A stretch of DNA of 64,000 bases from Salinibacterium xinjiangense (GCF_014645015.1 NZ_BMLC01000001.1:496001-560000); one strand, 5' to 3'. Shown: positions 9,481 to 19,320, counted from the first letter of the stretch. Notes: generated by a model not told the origin, from the sequence alone. Made by a program: numbers and translations.

Positions 9481-10596
9481 ATGAGAGTGGCTGTCCCTCG
9501 GGAGATCAAAAACAACGAATTCCGCGTAGCGATCACCCCCTCGGGAGTGCATGACCTTGTCTCGCACGGCCATGAGGTGCTCATCGAGACGGGGGCTGGC
9601 CTCGGGTCATCCATCACCGACGAGGCCTATGTCGCTGCCGGAGCCAGCATCGCGCCAGACGCCGCATCCACCTGGGCTGCCGCCGACCTCCTTCTGAAGG
9701 TCAAGGAGCCGATCGCCGCGGAGTACGGGTATCTCCGGGATGACCTGCTTTTGTTCACCTACCTCCACCTGGCCGCAGAAGCCGAACTCACGAGCGCTCT
9801 CACCCATGCGTCCGTCACCGCGATAGCCTACGAGACCGTGCAGCTGCCGTCGCGAGCTCTGCCACTACTCGCTCCCATGAGCGAGGTAGCGGGGCGTCTC
9901 GCCCCAATCGTGGGCGCCAACGTCATGCTCAAGCCCAACGGAGGCCCCGGACTGCTCGTTCCCGGAGTTCCCGGAACGCATCCGGCGCAGGTGGTCGTGC
10001 TGGGCGGCGGTGTGGCGGGCACCAACGCGGTGTCTGTTGCGGTCGGCCTGGGCGCCGACGTGACAGTGCTCGATACGAACATCCAAAGACTGCGTGAACT
10101 CGATGCCCTGTACGCGGGTCGCGTCAAGACGATCGCCTCGAACGGCTTCGAAATCGAGCGCGCGCTTCTCACCGCCGACCTGGTGATCGGTTCGGTGCTG
10201 GTTCCCGGCGCGAAAGCTCCCAAGCTCGTCAGTAACGAGCTGGTGTCGAGAATGAAAGCCGGCAGCGTTCTGGTCGACATCGCCGTCGACCAGGGCGGTT
10301 GCTTCGCTGACTCTCGTGCGACCACCCACGCTGAGCCGACCTTCACGGTGCACGGCTCGCTGTTCTACTGCGTGGCGAACATGCCGGGCGCCGTGCCCAA
10401 CACCTCCACGTATGCCCTGACGAATGCCACGATGCCTTACGTTCGCGCCATCGCGAACCTCGGCTGGAAGTCGGCGCTGCGGGCCGACCCCGCCCTCGCC
10501 CTCGGTCTCAACACTTTCGGGGGTGCCGTGGTCAATTCGCCTGTCGCTGCCGCCCACGGGGTCTCTCACATCGAGATGGCTGTCGCGCTTGCGTGA
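9481..10596 (+). CDS. ald: Alanine dehydrogenase
   Basis: NAD-dependent interconversion of L-alanine with pyruvate plus ammonia. The 371-residue length matches the family. I chose the ATG at 9481 because MRVAVPREIKNNEFRVA is the conserved N terminus; an upstream ATG at 9406 would add 25 unrelated residues. Visible blocks include VLIETGAGLGSSI, LLLKVKEPI, LFTYLHLA, VVVLGGGVAGTNAV (Rossmann NAD site, about residue 170), VDIAVDQGGC and NMPGAVPNTSTYAL. Next to an amine transporter it could recycle alanine made by pyruvate-dependent transaminases. Confidence 0.96.
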   Translation: MRVAVPREIKNNEFRVAITPSGVHDLVSHGHEVLIETGAGLGSSITDEAYVAAGASIAPDAASTWAAADLLLKVKEPIAAEYGYLRDDLLLFTYLHLAAEAELTSALTHASVTAIAYETVQLPSRALPLLAPMSEVAGRLAPIVGANVMLKPNGGPGLLVPGVPGTHPAQVVVLGGGVAGTNAVSVAVGLGADVTVLDTNIQRLRELDALYAGRVKTIASNGFEIERALLTADLVIGSVLVPGAKAPKLVSNELVSRMKAGSVLVDIAVDQGGCFADSRATTHAEPTFTVHGSLFYCVANMPGAVPNTSTYALTNATMPYVRAIANLGWKSALRADPALALGLNTFGGAVVNSPVAAAHGVSHIEMAVALA

Positions 10597-10608
10597 GTGA
10601 TCGTCGGC

Positions 10609-13431
10609 TCACACCGACATTCCGGGGATTGTCGCGCGCCTGACCCTGTGCTCGCTCTCGAGCCAGACGTCGTTTGCTCCCGCGCTGAGCGGTGGCGGCA
10701 GCTCTCGCGACCTCGTCAGGGCCCGGTAGTCTGCGACCGTACACCGGTCGAACATGATCTCCGCCACCGGTCGAAGCGTCGGCAGCAGGCCCCACCGCGA
10801 CTGCCATTCATCAGTGTCGCCGACAATGACCTGCCCCGGCCCGATGGTCAACTCCCACTCCCCGGGCACCAGGGACGCGAGGTGAAGCACCTCGAACCCG
10901 GCTGCCGACAGCCTCCTGCCGACAATCGAGGCGCGTGAGCTGACTATCGCCCATGGTCTGTCCGTGGACGGCCGCACCAGATGGTGGGCATCGGGTGATC
11001 GAAGCGGATCAGGATCGCAGACGACCTGCACCCTCGCGCCGTGCCAGAACCCGCCGCCCGGTGGGAGTGTCGCGTCGAACCGGGCGCCGTCTGCTCCGGC
11101 CAGCACGATGTCCGACTTGCTGGCATGCCTCAGTATTAGCCGCCCCGTTACGAGAGCAGCGAGCGGATGGATGTCGGCGGTCAACCTCTGGGCAGCCAGT
11201 ACCACGACCACACCGCGCGCCGGGCCGTCGCGCAGCAGCCGCAGCAGCCGCTCGATTGCGGCGTCTTTGTGCTCTGCCGGAAACCTCGCCAGAAGCGAGT
11301 CGAGATCGTCAATAGCCACGACCTCGTCACGAGACTGTTCGAGCGCCGCGATGACGTCCCAGGCCCCGGCGACATCTGCAGGCACCAGCAGTCCGCCCTG
11401 CGCCAGCGCCGCGAGCGCCGTCGACTTCCCGCTGCGGGCCACACCGAGCACCAGAACGTGGCCGTCGAGTCGTGCATCCCATTCCGCAATGCCATGCCGC
11501 TGCTCATGCGGGAGATCGCTGAGCCCGAACGGCACGCGGCCAGCACCAATGCTGTGGGCGCCGAGGCCGGCATCGCGCCTGCTGAGGGACTCCGGGAGCG
11601 GATCGCACCACGGTCGTCTCGGCGCCGTCGCATGCTTCCAGCGCATCGCAATGTCGCTGGCATCGCCAGGGCCAGCCATCGCGAACTGGACCGTGCGGGG
11701 GCGCCCTCCAGCAAATCCGACCAGACCACGACCCACGGCACCCGCGGGAAGCTCTGCTGCCGCAGTCGTTCCCATGACCGCAGAACTGTCAGCGGCATTA
11801 TTGACGCGCAGCGAGATGCGGAGATCGGCGTTGGCCAGCACCCCATCCCTCACGATCCCTGCTGGACGCTGCGTGCTCAGGATGAGGTGCACGCCGAGGG
11901 AGCGCCCTCGAGATGCGATGTCAGTGAACAGCGGATGCAGGTCGGGGTGCTCCCCCAGCATCGCGGCGAATTCGTCGGCGACGATGACCAGCCTCGGCAG
12001 GCTGAGCGGACCCTCCGGTGGGAGATCCAGGATGTCGCGCGCCCCGGCCCTGGCCAGGACGCGCTCGCGATACTTCAGTTCTGCACCCAGGCTCGCGAGC
12101 GCCCTGGCTGCTTCTGCGGCATCGAGATCGGTGATGATCCCCACCGAATGAGGAAGAGACGCGAGGGATTCGAACGCTGAACCGCCCTTGAAATCGAGCA
12201 GGAGGAAGTTGACGTCCGCCGGGGCGTGCCGCGCGGCCAGCGCGAGCACCCATGAGATCAGGAGCTCACTCTTGCCGCTACCGGTGGTGCCTCCGACCAC
12301 CGCATGCGGGCCGTGCACGACGAGGTCGATCGTAACGGGACCGGCGGCATCCACCGAGAAGTCTGCGGCGAGGGTAGTGCTGCGCTCATAGTGTGCTGGC
12401 GACGGAAGCACGGACGCGAGCGGCACCAGCGTCGGGATATCGAGACCGAGCGACACCAGCCCATCCCTGGTCGCCTCACGAGCCGCCCGCGTGGCCCATG
12501 CGATCGCAGATTCTCTCGACACGAGTCCGGGGCTCACCACGCGGCGCTGGCTTCGATCAGGATGCCGAATAATCTCTGCCCCGGTGTCGTATCCGACCCT
12601 GATCACAATGCGACAGTCTCCGGGCAGTTCGCTCTCCTGGCGGGCCATGGCGACGAGCGCTGTGGCCCGATCTTCAGCAGCCATGCCGAACTCGGCCAGG
12701 TATCCCTGTCGGGGCTCCCGCAGCGCGCGGTGCGGAAGTGTGCCCACCCAGGATTCCGCCCGATCGGTTGCGGCAACCCAGTAGTCAGCTGGCGAGAGGG
12801 CCCAGGCGAGCTGGACAACGATGGCTCTCGCCACCGCCAGTGCCAGAACCCGCGATCCGCAGACTCCGATGCCGTATCGCGCATCCACCAGCACCGGTGC
12901 ATCCTTGAGCACAGAAGCGAGGCTCTCGATCTCATCGAGGTCGGAATCGACCGCAGTAGGCGCGACGCGAGTTGGCGAGTCGAGCCGCAGGGTGCTTGGC
13001 ACCGAACCGAGACCGGCACGGACCAGAATCGGCGACGCCGCGCCGGCCATCCAGCGATCGGGGTCTGCCCCATGGCTACTGGTGATCGCTTCGGCGCCCG
13101 GCCCGATCTCCGCGAGATCCGAGACTTCAGCGGTGTGGGCCGCACGGATCGCTGCGACCGTAGCCGTTGCATCCCGCGCGAATCTGGCCCGCTCCCGCTT
13201 CAGGGAGGTGCGGGACCCGAACTTCGAGTCGGCGAAGCTGGCGAGGGCGGTGACCGGCCCGAGGACGGCAAAAAGCAGGGCGAACGGTGAACTCGTGATG
13301 AACCAGAGGACGAGCGCTGCAACCAGCGGCGCGAGACTGGCGATGAGCGGAAATCGAAACGGCGGCGACGAACCCGGAGGTCGAGGCGCGGTAATTCGCT
13401 GGGGTTCGGGGCTGAGCATCACCGTAGACAA
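10609..13431 (-). CDS. FtsK/SpoIIIE-type membrane ATPase, EccC-like
   Basis: A 940-residue protein with two N-terminal transmembrane helices (about 29-45 and 49-66) and two P-loop domains. The first has Walker A GGTTGSGKSE at about 380-389, LLLDFKGG, and Walker B LVIVADEFAAM near 481. The second has VLGVARSGKST at about 661 and EVVAIDDLDSL. This layout resembles EccC/EssC ATPases of type VII secretion rather than the septal DNA translocase FtsK: there is no 4TM N terminus and no visible gamma domain. No WXG100, EccB or EccD gene lies nearby. TTG at 13431 and ATG at 13419 are both possible starts; neither has a clear ribosome site. It is the last gene of the signalling/surface cluster. Confidence 0.82.
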   Translation of the reverse strand: MSTVMLSPEPQRITAPRPPGSSPPFRFPLIASLAPLVAALVLWFITSSPFALLFAVLGPVTALASFADSKFGSRTSLKRERARFARDATATVAAIRAAHTAEVSDLAEIGPGAEAITSSHGADPDRWMAGAASPILVRAGLGSVPSTLRLDSPTRVAPTAVDSDLDEIESLASVLKDAPVLVDARYGIGVCGSRVLALAVARAIVVQLAWALSPADYWVAATDRAESWVGTLPHRALREPRQGYLAEFGMAAEDRATALVAMARQESELPGDCRIVIRVGYDTGAEIIRHPDRSQRRVVSPGLVSRESAIAWATRAAREATRDGLVSLGLDIPTLVPLASVLPSPAHYERSTTLAADFSVDAAGPVTIDLVVHGPHAVVGGTTGSGKSELLISWVLALAARHAPADVNFLLLDFKGGSAFESLASLPHSVGIITDLDAAEAARALASLGAELKYRERVLARAGARDILDLPPEGPLSLPRLVIVADEFAAMLGEHPDLHPLFTDIASRGRSLGVHLILSTQRPAGIVRDGVLANADLRISLRVNNAADSSAVMGTTAAAELPAGAVGRGLVGFAGGRPRTVQFAMAGPGDASDIAMRWKHATAPRRPWCDPLPESLSRRDAGLGAHSIGAGRVPFGLSDLPHEQRHGIAEWDARLDGHVLVLGVARSGKSTALAALAQGGLLVPADVAGAWDVIAALEQSRDEVVAIDDLDSLLARFPAEHKDAAIERLLRLLRDGPARGVVVVLAAQRLTADIHPLAALVTGRLILRHASKSDIVLAGADGARFDATLPPGGGFWHGARVQVVCDPDPLRSPDAHHLVRPSTDRPWAIVSSRASIVGRRLSAAGFEVLHLASLVPGEWELTIGPGQVIVGDTDEWQSRWGLLPTLRPVAEIMFDRCTVADYRALTRSRELPPPLSAGANDVWLESEHRVRRATIPGMSV

Positions 13432-13529
13432 CCACGAGCGAACGCGGGCTCCCGATCGAGGGATCAGGTCGGTGGATTTTCACCGCGGGGTCGCGACTCT
13501 GAGGAGAGGTCCGGGACCACGCGGCAGCC

Positions 13530-14585
13530 CTAACTGACGATGAAGAACTGCTCACCGATCTCGACCCTGGTACCACGGGCTATCCGGTATCGCTTTCCCG
13601 GCTCGCACCGTCTCGGCTGCGCATCTGGCTCACGAACGACAGTACCGTTGCCCGAGAACCTGTCACTCACCCAGAAGGTGCCTGCTTCCTGGCCGAACTC
13701 GACATGGGTTTTCGACACAGATTTTCCCGGATCGACAATTGTGACGAACGTGTCGAAATACTCACCCGGCTCAGCCAATGGATGCCTGCCGACCATTCCC
13801 GTACCGAACACGGTGACGCTCTCGCCGGTGCTGAACTGGAGCACGAATCGATCCCTGCGCAGTGAGTTGTTGACGATCCGCGTCTCCTCGACATCGGGGA
13901 ACTCCGCCGCGACGGGAGGAAATGAGCCAGGGATCGCTGCCACGACGGGTGTCTGGCGCGCTACCTGCGCAGGCTCGACGGCCTCGGGCTGCTCAGGTCC
14001 TGTGCCCGAGGACGGACCGTGGGTGGATGCATGCTCGGTCGACCTCGGCAGCCCCCACGGGAAGGGGTCGTAGGCCACGGTGTCATGGGGTCGCGGCTCT
14101 GGGCTGGGGCGCCGGCGCACAAACCCGCATTCGGCACAGAATATGTCGGATTCCTCGAACCGCTGGCCGCACTGGGCGCAGAGGTCACCATCCCGGATCG
14201 CGTCGACAACCTCGGGTTCGAGGTCTGCCTCGACTTCGGGGTCTGGCTCTGGCTCGACCTCAAGCTCTACCTCAGCGTCAGCGTCAGCGTCAGCGTCAGC
14301 GTCAGCGTCAGCGTCAGCGTCAGCGTCAGCGTCAGCGTCAGCGTCAGCGTCAGCGTCAGCGTCAGCGTCGACCTCAGCCTCGACCTCAGGCTCAAGCTCC
14401 GGCTCCGGCGTGGGCTCAGACAGAAGCGGGCCACCGATTTCATCAATGACGGCCGGTACCGATTCCTTCGATGTCACAGGCCCCGCCGCATGGGGGTGTG
14501 CGGGTCGCGCGCCCGTCGAACGGCCGCATTCACCGCAAAACATGGCACCGGCGGGAAGGTCGGTACCGCAATACAAACAGGTCAC
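13530..14585 (-). CDS. Double zinc-ribbon, FHA-domain protein with acidic DA repeat
   Basis: A 351-residue soluble protein. Zinc ribbon 1 opens the protein ([19 protein letters not shown]). A Glu/Pro region and about 16 consecutive Asp-Ala pairs follow (about residues 73-105). Zinc ribbon 2 is [19 protein letters not shown] (about 138-156), then a Pro-rich linker, and a C-terminal FHA domain (about 245-350) with the expected VGRHP, SKTHVEF and GNGTVV motifs. FHA domains bind phosphothreonine, so it is a likely reader of the kinase encoded upstream in the cluster. It follows the transglutaminase-like gene by 12 bp. Confidence 0.85.
   Translation of the reverse strand: MTCLYCGTDLPAGAMFCGECGRSTGARPAHPHAAGPVTSKESVPAVIDEIGGPLLSEPTPEPELEPEVEAEVDADADADADADADADADADADADADADADADAEVELEVEPEPDPEVEADLEPEVVDAIRDGDLCAQCGQRFEESDIFCAECGFVRRRPSPEPRPHDTVAYDPFPWGLPRSTEHASTHGPSSGTGPEQPEAVEPAQVARQTPVVAAIPGSFPPVAAEFPDVEETRIVNNSLRRDRFVLQFSTGESVTVFGTGMVGRHPLAEPGEYFDTFVTIVDPGKSVSKTHVEFGQEAGTFWVSDRFSGNGTVVREPDAQPRRCEPGKRYRIARGTRVEIGEQFFIVS
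14272..14367 (+). repeat. Tandem hexanucleotide TCAGCG, 16 copies
   Basis: Sixteen perfect copies of TCAGCG lie inside the zinc-ribbon/FHA gene, read on the minus strand as the Asp-Ala repeat. Because the unit is 6 bp, slippage changes repeat number without breaking the frame. The array is uninterrupted, which suggests recent expansion. Confidence 0.95.
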
Positions 14586-14597
14586 AGCACGCGCTTT

Positions 14598-16916
14598 CTA
14601 TCGTGAGAAGAAGTTCTTGAAACTATATCCACCAAGGGATCGCAGGGAGATCCTGGCCTTGATGCGCTGCCACCTGGTCAGGCCGTCGTCAAGCGATGCC
14701 TGCAATTCGTCGACCGCGCGCCAGACGTTGTCTGCGTCGGTACCGGATGGCGCATCCGGAGCGAAGATCGCCCGATCGGCAATCGCCGCGAGCACCGCGG
14801 ACTGCACCCCCCCGGCCGCCATCGCGAACTCAGTGCGGGTAGATGCCACCTCGGGGCTCAGTCCATGGTCGACGACGGCGTTCTCGAACTCCTGCCATCC
14901 CCCACTGATGCGTTGGATCGGTGTTGACGCGTTCCGCCGCAATTTCCTCCTGCGGAACTTCGCGGCAACGATCACGAGGAACGGCGCGAGTACGACTGCC
15001 GCAGCGATCGCCACCCAGCCAAGCACCCTCAGCACCGCAAGAACCGCCTGGAGCGCGAGGTTCACGTCCGGTGTTCGTTGCTGCTCAGTGTCAGGGGTGA
15101 GCTGACGGTCGAACCTGTCCGGCTCGAGAACCGGGGGTGGCACGATCGTCTGTGGCCTGGCAATCTGCGAGGTCTCTTCTGGAATCTCCTCGGGGATATC
15201 GCGGACGAGCGGGTTCGGATCGATCGTCACCCAGCCGAATTGGGCCGTGTTGATTTCGATCCACGCCGACACATCGGCCCCGGTGACCGCCTCGCCTTTC
15301 GCCAAGAATCCCATCACCACTCGGGAGGGGAAGCCCAGGTCTTTTGCCATCAGTGCGGCCGATACCGCGTACTGTTCGGCATCCCCGATCATCCGGGAAT
15401 CTGTGAACAGCTGCGAAATGCGGTCCGCCGCATGCCCGGAGCGACTGGCCGGTTCATCCACACCGATTCCGTGACTGATGTAGCCGTCAGCCTTCAGCCC
15501 GGCAAGGGCCGCTACCAGCCTGTTGCCGGCACCCGAGACGCCCGATGTGTACCCTTCGAGAGTGGCGGTCAACTGATCCGGAACATCCTGCGGGATAGGT
15601 ACGGATGCCGAACCGGGGTCGAGCGTGGCCAGCTCGCTCTCGGTGGGCTGTCGCGGCGTGATTGCCGAGAGCGTGTACGAATCTCCGCTGACCAGTCCCC
15701 CCACGACCGCAGCCGTGCCCGAGACATTGTTGTAATAGAAGCCATCACGCAGGGTGGCAGCGTCGGCACTCGTGAAGTCGACTGCTTCGAACAGGCCGGT
15801 CGTCGGCAGCCACACCCCGGAATATCCGCGGATCGTTACCTCGAGTTCCTGCGCGGTCCCGTCGACGGCCGACTGGTCGAACGTCGACGGCACTCGTGTG
15901 AATGACCCTGACTGGCTCGTTACACGGCTACTGCCGACCGAGTAGACGACACCGTTGTAGGTATCGAGGGTAGCGAGTCTGATGCGACCGCCTTCCGGGA
16001 GCCCCCGAACCTGGAACAGAGTGGAGTCGATGGTCGCCGGTTGCCAGTAGCTCCGGAATGCTGAAAGGGGGCTGACGTAGTCACGCGGGTCGAATGGCTG
16101 CACGATCGCTGTGCGCAGTACGGTCCGGTCTGCGGCCGGGGGCACAAGTGCAACGGCACCGATAGCCGCCGTCGATGCAACGGCGAGGATAACGGCCGCG
16201 CTCACGGCGGTACGAAGGCCCGCCACGCCAGCGTCTGGCGAGCGATCGAGACTTGCGGCATCGGTCGACTGGGCCAGCAGGGAGTTGACGGCGGTCCGAC
16301 GGCGGTACCATCGCAGCCACACGAGCCAGAGCAGCACCGCTACCAGCAGCGCGATCGGTGTCACCAGTGGCCGGTCGGGGAACTTCGGCCCGAAGGCCGT
16401 CGCCACGAGGAACACCAGGACGGGGAACGCAGCAGCGATCTCTCCCCGAGTCGACCTCAGCGCCACGCTCAGGCCGACGACGGTCGTGGTGAGGATCAGG
16501 ACGAGCGCGGGCACGAGCAGCGCCTGGTAGTCCGCGACGGGCAGCGTGATCGTCAGCAATTGTTTCCAGCCGAGGGCGACACCGGTGACGAGATCGACCA
16601 GACCGCCAGCGGTCGGCAGAACCCCGTATTGCGTTTTGGCCGGCACCGCGAGGGGAACCCCGACAAGAAGGAAGGCGGCAACGGTGGCCACCATCACGAC
16701 GGGAGACGGCCACCGGAAATAGGCACCGATGACGGCGATGATCGTGCCGAAACCCAGGGCACTCCCCACCAGGATGACGATGGCCGTGCTTCGATAAATC
16801 GGCCACAGTGCTGTAGCGGCGATGCCCGTGGAAACCCAGAACATGGCCACATTGACGGCAATGAAGAGCGGGCTCGCTGGCGAGAAACCGCGGGAATTGC
16901 GCTGGCCCCTGCTCAT
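14598..16916 (-). CDS. Transglutaminase-like membrane protein (DUF3488/TgpA type), catalytic Cys and His absent
   Basis: A 772-residue membrane protein. The ATG at 16916 overlaps the DUF58 stop by ATGA; a longer frame to 17105 would run inside DUF58. About seven hydrophobic helices occupy residues 15-270, then an extracytoplasmic region with the transglutaminase-like core near 535-625, and a last helix near 670-695. In the core the usual Cys position reads IGDAEQYA and the usual His-Ala-Trp reads VSAWIEI, whereas the Asp of IDPNP is kept. The fold is recognisable but a Cys protease/transglutaminase reaction looks impossible. It is placed after moxR and DUF58 as in many bacteria. Confidence 0.85.
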   Translation of the reverse strand: MSRGQRNSRGFSPASPLFIAVNVAMFWVSTGIAATALWPIYRSTAIVILVGSALGFGTIIAVIGAYFRWPSPVVMVATVAAFLLVGVPLAVPAKTQYGVLPTAGGLVDLVTGVALGWKQLLTITLPVADYQALLVPALVLILTTTVVGLSVALRSTRGEIAAAFPVLVFLVATAFGPKFPDRPLVTPIALLVAVLLWLVWLRWYRRRTAVNSLLAQSTDAASLDRSPDAGVAGLRTAVSAAVILAVASTAAIGAVALVPPAADRTVLRTAIVQPFDPRDYVSPLSAFRSYWQPATIDSTLFQVRGLPEGGRIRLATLDTYNGVVYSVGSSRVTSQSGSFTRVPSTFDQSAVDGTAQELEVTIRGYSGVWLPTTGLFEAVDFTSADAATLRDGFYYNNVSGTAAVVGGLVSGDSYTLSAITPRQPTESELATLDPGSASVPIPQDVPDQLTATLEGYTSGVSGAGNRLVAALAGLKADGYISHGIGVDEPASRSGHAADRISQLFTDSRMIGDAEQYAVSAALMAKDLGFPSRVVMGFLAKGEAVTGADVSAWIEINTAQFGWVTIDPNPLVRDIPEEIPEETSQIARPQTIVPPPVLEPDRFDRQLTPDTEQQRTPDVNLALQAVLAVLRVLGWVAIAAAVVLAPFLVIVAAKFRRRKLRRNASTPIQRISGGWQEFENAVVDHGLSPEVASTRTEFAMAAGGVQSAVLAAIADRAIFAPDAPSGTDADNVWRAVDELQASLDDGLTRWQRIKARISLRSLGGYSFKNFFSR

Positions 16917-18352
16917 GCTGCTGACGCCCTCGCCAGGGACTGTTTGAGGTCGTCGAGGTAACCGATCGTGAGCACACTCAATCCCGCGATGCGACGAAGG
17001 CCCGGGGCACTCTCGGGATCGCACACGACGGCAACCACCTCGACCCCGAGCGGGAATTTCGTGGATGCTGCTCGCAATTGTTGGCGGGTGACGCTGGAGC
17101 CGCACACGAGGAATGCCACCGACACGCCGCTCGCGCGATCCGCCGCAACGCGAGCGACGTCGGTAATGGTGAGCGCCGATTCGGTGTGTTCGACTACGGC
17201 GAGATCATCCAACAGTCTCGTTCCCGTGAGGGTCGACAGCATTCGCACGGCAAAGACCTTGTGTTTGGCGAACTCCGGCGTATCCTCGCTCGCGACGACG
17301 GTCACGGTGCGGGTGTCCCTGATGGCCCTGATCCCGAGCGACCCGGTGACGCTCACCGCCAGCTCGAATTCGTCGTCGTTGGCATAGTCGGCACTGGCCA
17401 GACTGAGCGCGATCATGAGGTGGCTGCGGCGCGTCTCCTCGAACTGGCGAACCATGTAGGTCCCCGTTCTCGCCGTCGATTTCCAGTGGATGTTGCGGCG
17501 CTCGTCTCCCGGCATGTACTCGCGCAGCGCGTGAAACGACACGTCGTTATTGGAGAGGTCTCTCGTCGGGTTGCCCTCCAGGTCTCGGATGAAACCGGTG
17601 CTCATGCTCGGAATTGCGACAGTGCGCGGATGCACGAACAACTCACTCACCTCGGTCCATACGAGTTCCCGCCGGACAAGACCCACGGGGTCCGCGCGAA
17701 CCGTGCGAACCGGTCCGACCGGCACCACACCGCGACGAGCCGTCGGGATCGAGAAGTTATGGGTGAATGATCGGCCCTTCCGGAGGCTCGGCAGCGCAAC
17801 CTCGGCCAGAGCTTTCCCGACCGGGATCTCGATGGTGACCCCGAGGGTGCGCCTGCGTCCCGTGTTGGCGATCATCACTTCCCCCACGGCTGATTCCCCA
17901 GCGACGACCCTCCGGTGCGGCATGCTGAGGTCGATCTGGATGCTGCTTCGGCCGACGAGGTAGACGACAGCGATGATCATGAGCGCGCCGCCAGCAAATC
18001 CGACGACGATAAGTTCGATCCACCCGATCAGGTAACCGAACAGGAGTGACAGTGGTACCAGGGCCAGCATCGTCCAGCCCAGCGGCGTGATGACCGCGGC
18101 CAGTCGCACAAAAACCCGCCGGAGAAAGCCGCCGATCGAGCGGCCCAACTGCACGGCTGAGATGATCGTGTCGGCCAGGAAACCCGTCCGCTCCCCGACG
18201 ATCCTCGTTCGGGTATTGGTGAGTCCGGCCGTGCCGGTGGGGAACTGGAAGTCGGCGCGCGCCGATGTCGCCGAACTCACCGACCTCTGGGCGCTTCTCG
18301 AGATTCGGCTCGGCTGAGTGCCGTCCAGCCCTGTCCTGCGGTCTGCCATCAC
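16913..18352 (-). CDS. DUF58 membrane protein with degenerate vWA-like region
   Basis: A 479-residue protein with a polar N-terminal stretch, two transmembrane helices (about 93-112 and 115-135), and the DUF58 block containing DVSFHALREYMPGDERRNIHWKSTA (residues about 275-300, two pieces). DUF58 proteins are partners of MoxR ATPases and resemble von Willebrand A domains. The segment where a metal-site DxSxS would be expected reads IALSLAS, lacking the Asp. Start is GTG at 18352 or ATG at 18349, both overlapping the moxR stop. It overlaps the next gene by 4 bp. Confidence 0.86.
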   Translation of the reverse strand: MMADRRTGLDGTQPSRISRSAQRSVSSATSARADFQFPTGTAGLTNTRTRIVGERTGFLADTIISAVQLGRSIGGFLRRVFVRLAAVITPLGWTMLALVPLSLLFGYLIGWIELIVVGFAGGALMIIAVVYLVGRSSIQIDLSMPHRRVVAGESAVGEVMIANTGRRRTLGVTIEIPVGKALAEVALPSLRKGRSFTHNFSIPTARRGVVPVGPVRTVRADPVGLVRRELVWTEVSELFVHPRTVAIPSMSTGFIRDLEGNPTRDLSNNDVSFHALREYMPGDERRNIHWKSTARTGTYMVRQFEETRRSHLMIALSLASADYANDDEFELAVSVTGSLGIRAIRDTRTVTVVASEDTPEFAKHKVFAVRMLSTLTGTRLLDDLAVVEHTESALTITDVARVAADRASGVSVAFLVCGSSVTRQQLRAASTKFPLGVEVVAVVCDPESAPGLRRIAGLSVLTIGYLDDLKQSLARASAA

Positions 18353-19320
18353 ACAGATTGCCGCTCGCTGGGTGGCGGGGTCTCCATGAGAATCTGACTC
18401 ATAATGCTCGGTGCCGTCACTCCGTCGAACTCCGCCTCGGGGTCGATGACGAGCCTGTGGGCGAGCACGGGTTCGGCGAGCGCCTTCACATCATCCGGGA
18501 TCACGTAGTGCCTGCCGCTGGCCGCGGCGAGCGTCTTCGCTGTGCGGATGAGGGCGAGCGCCCCACGCACGCTGGCGCCCAGGCGCACCTCGGGGACGGT
18601 TCGAGTCGACTCGACCAGTCGACCGACATAGTCGTTGATGGTGGGATCGACATGGACCATACGGGCCAGTTGCGACATCTCGGCGACCACCTCTGCGGTG
18701 ACGATCGCGGGCACGGTCGTCTCGTGGGCCTTCACGCCGGCTCCTTCGAGAATGCGCAGCGTCGATGCGTGATCCGGGTATCCGATGGATGCCTTCATGA
18801 TGAAACGGTCGAGTTGAGCTTCGGGCAGGCGATACGTGCCGGCCTGCTCGATCGGGTTTTGTGTCGCGATCACCATGAAGGGTGCTCCGACGGGGTGGGT
18901 GACACCATCGACTGTGACGTGCCCTTCCTCCATGACCTCCAACAGCGCCGACTGCGTCTTAGGGCTCGCACGGTTGATTTCGTCGGCAAGCACGATGTTG
19001 GCGAAGATCGGTCCGCGATGGAACTCGAAGTCGGAGACAACCTGGTTGTAGATGCTCACCCCCGTGATGTCGCCGGGGAGCAGGTCTGGGGTGAACTGGA
19101 TACGGCTGCTCGAACCCGCGACGCTTTGCGAGATAGCACGCGCGAACGAGGTCTTGCCCGTGCCGGGGAAGTCCTCGAGCAGAAGGTGGCCGTCGCTCAG
19201 CAGCGCTGTAAACCCGAGTCGGATGACGAAGGTCTTACCCAGCAGCACCTGGTCGACATTGGCCACGAGCCTGTTGAAAATGCCGGAGAACCAGGTCGCC
19301 TGTTCTGGTGTCATGGTCAT
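18349..19320 (-). CDS. MoxR-family AAA ATPase
   Basis: A 323-residue AAA+ ATPase of the MoxR class, usually acting as a chaperone for vWA/DUF58 partners. Motifs seen are Walker A EDFPGTGKTSFA (about residue 48), Walker B IVLADEINRASPKTQSALLE, sensor IATQNPIEQAGTYRLPEAQ and the arginine-bearing LDRF. The ATG has GGGGAG 7 bases upstream, the clearest ribosome site in the cluster. It is followed directly by DUF58 with overlapping start and stop (TGATG). Confidence 0.94.
   Translation of the reverse strand: MTMTPEQATWFSGIFNRLVANVDQVLLGKTFVIRLGFTALLSDGHLLLEDFPGTGKTSFARAISQSVAGSSSRIQFTPDLLPGDITGVSIYNQVVSDFEFHRGPIFANIVLADEINRASPKTQSALLEVMEEGHVTVDGVTHPVGAPFMVIATQNPIEQAGTYRLPEAQLDRFIMKASIGYPDHASTLRILEGAGVKAHETTVPAIVTAEVVAEMSQLARMVHVDPTINDYVGRLVESTRTVPEVRLGASVRGALALIRTAKTLAAASGRHYVIPDDVKALAEPVLAHRLVIDPEAEFDGVTAPSIMSQILMETPPPSERQSV

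Noticed and set aside
10609-13431. Complete type VII secretion system
   Set aside because: Only an EccC-like ATPase is present; no WXG100, EccB, EccD or mycosin gene is visible nearby.
14272-14367. Repeat array considered as CRISPR
   Set aside because: Six-base unit, no spacers, inside a coding region.
14019-14606. Long plus-strand frame with Ser-Val repeats, plus a second one with Ala-Ser repeats, opposite the zinc-ribbon/FHA gene
   Set aside because: Open only because the hexanucleotide array has no stops in any frame; the minus-strand frame has zinc ribbons and an FHA domain.
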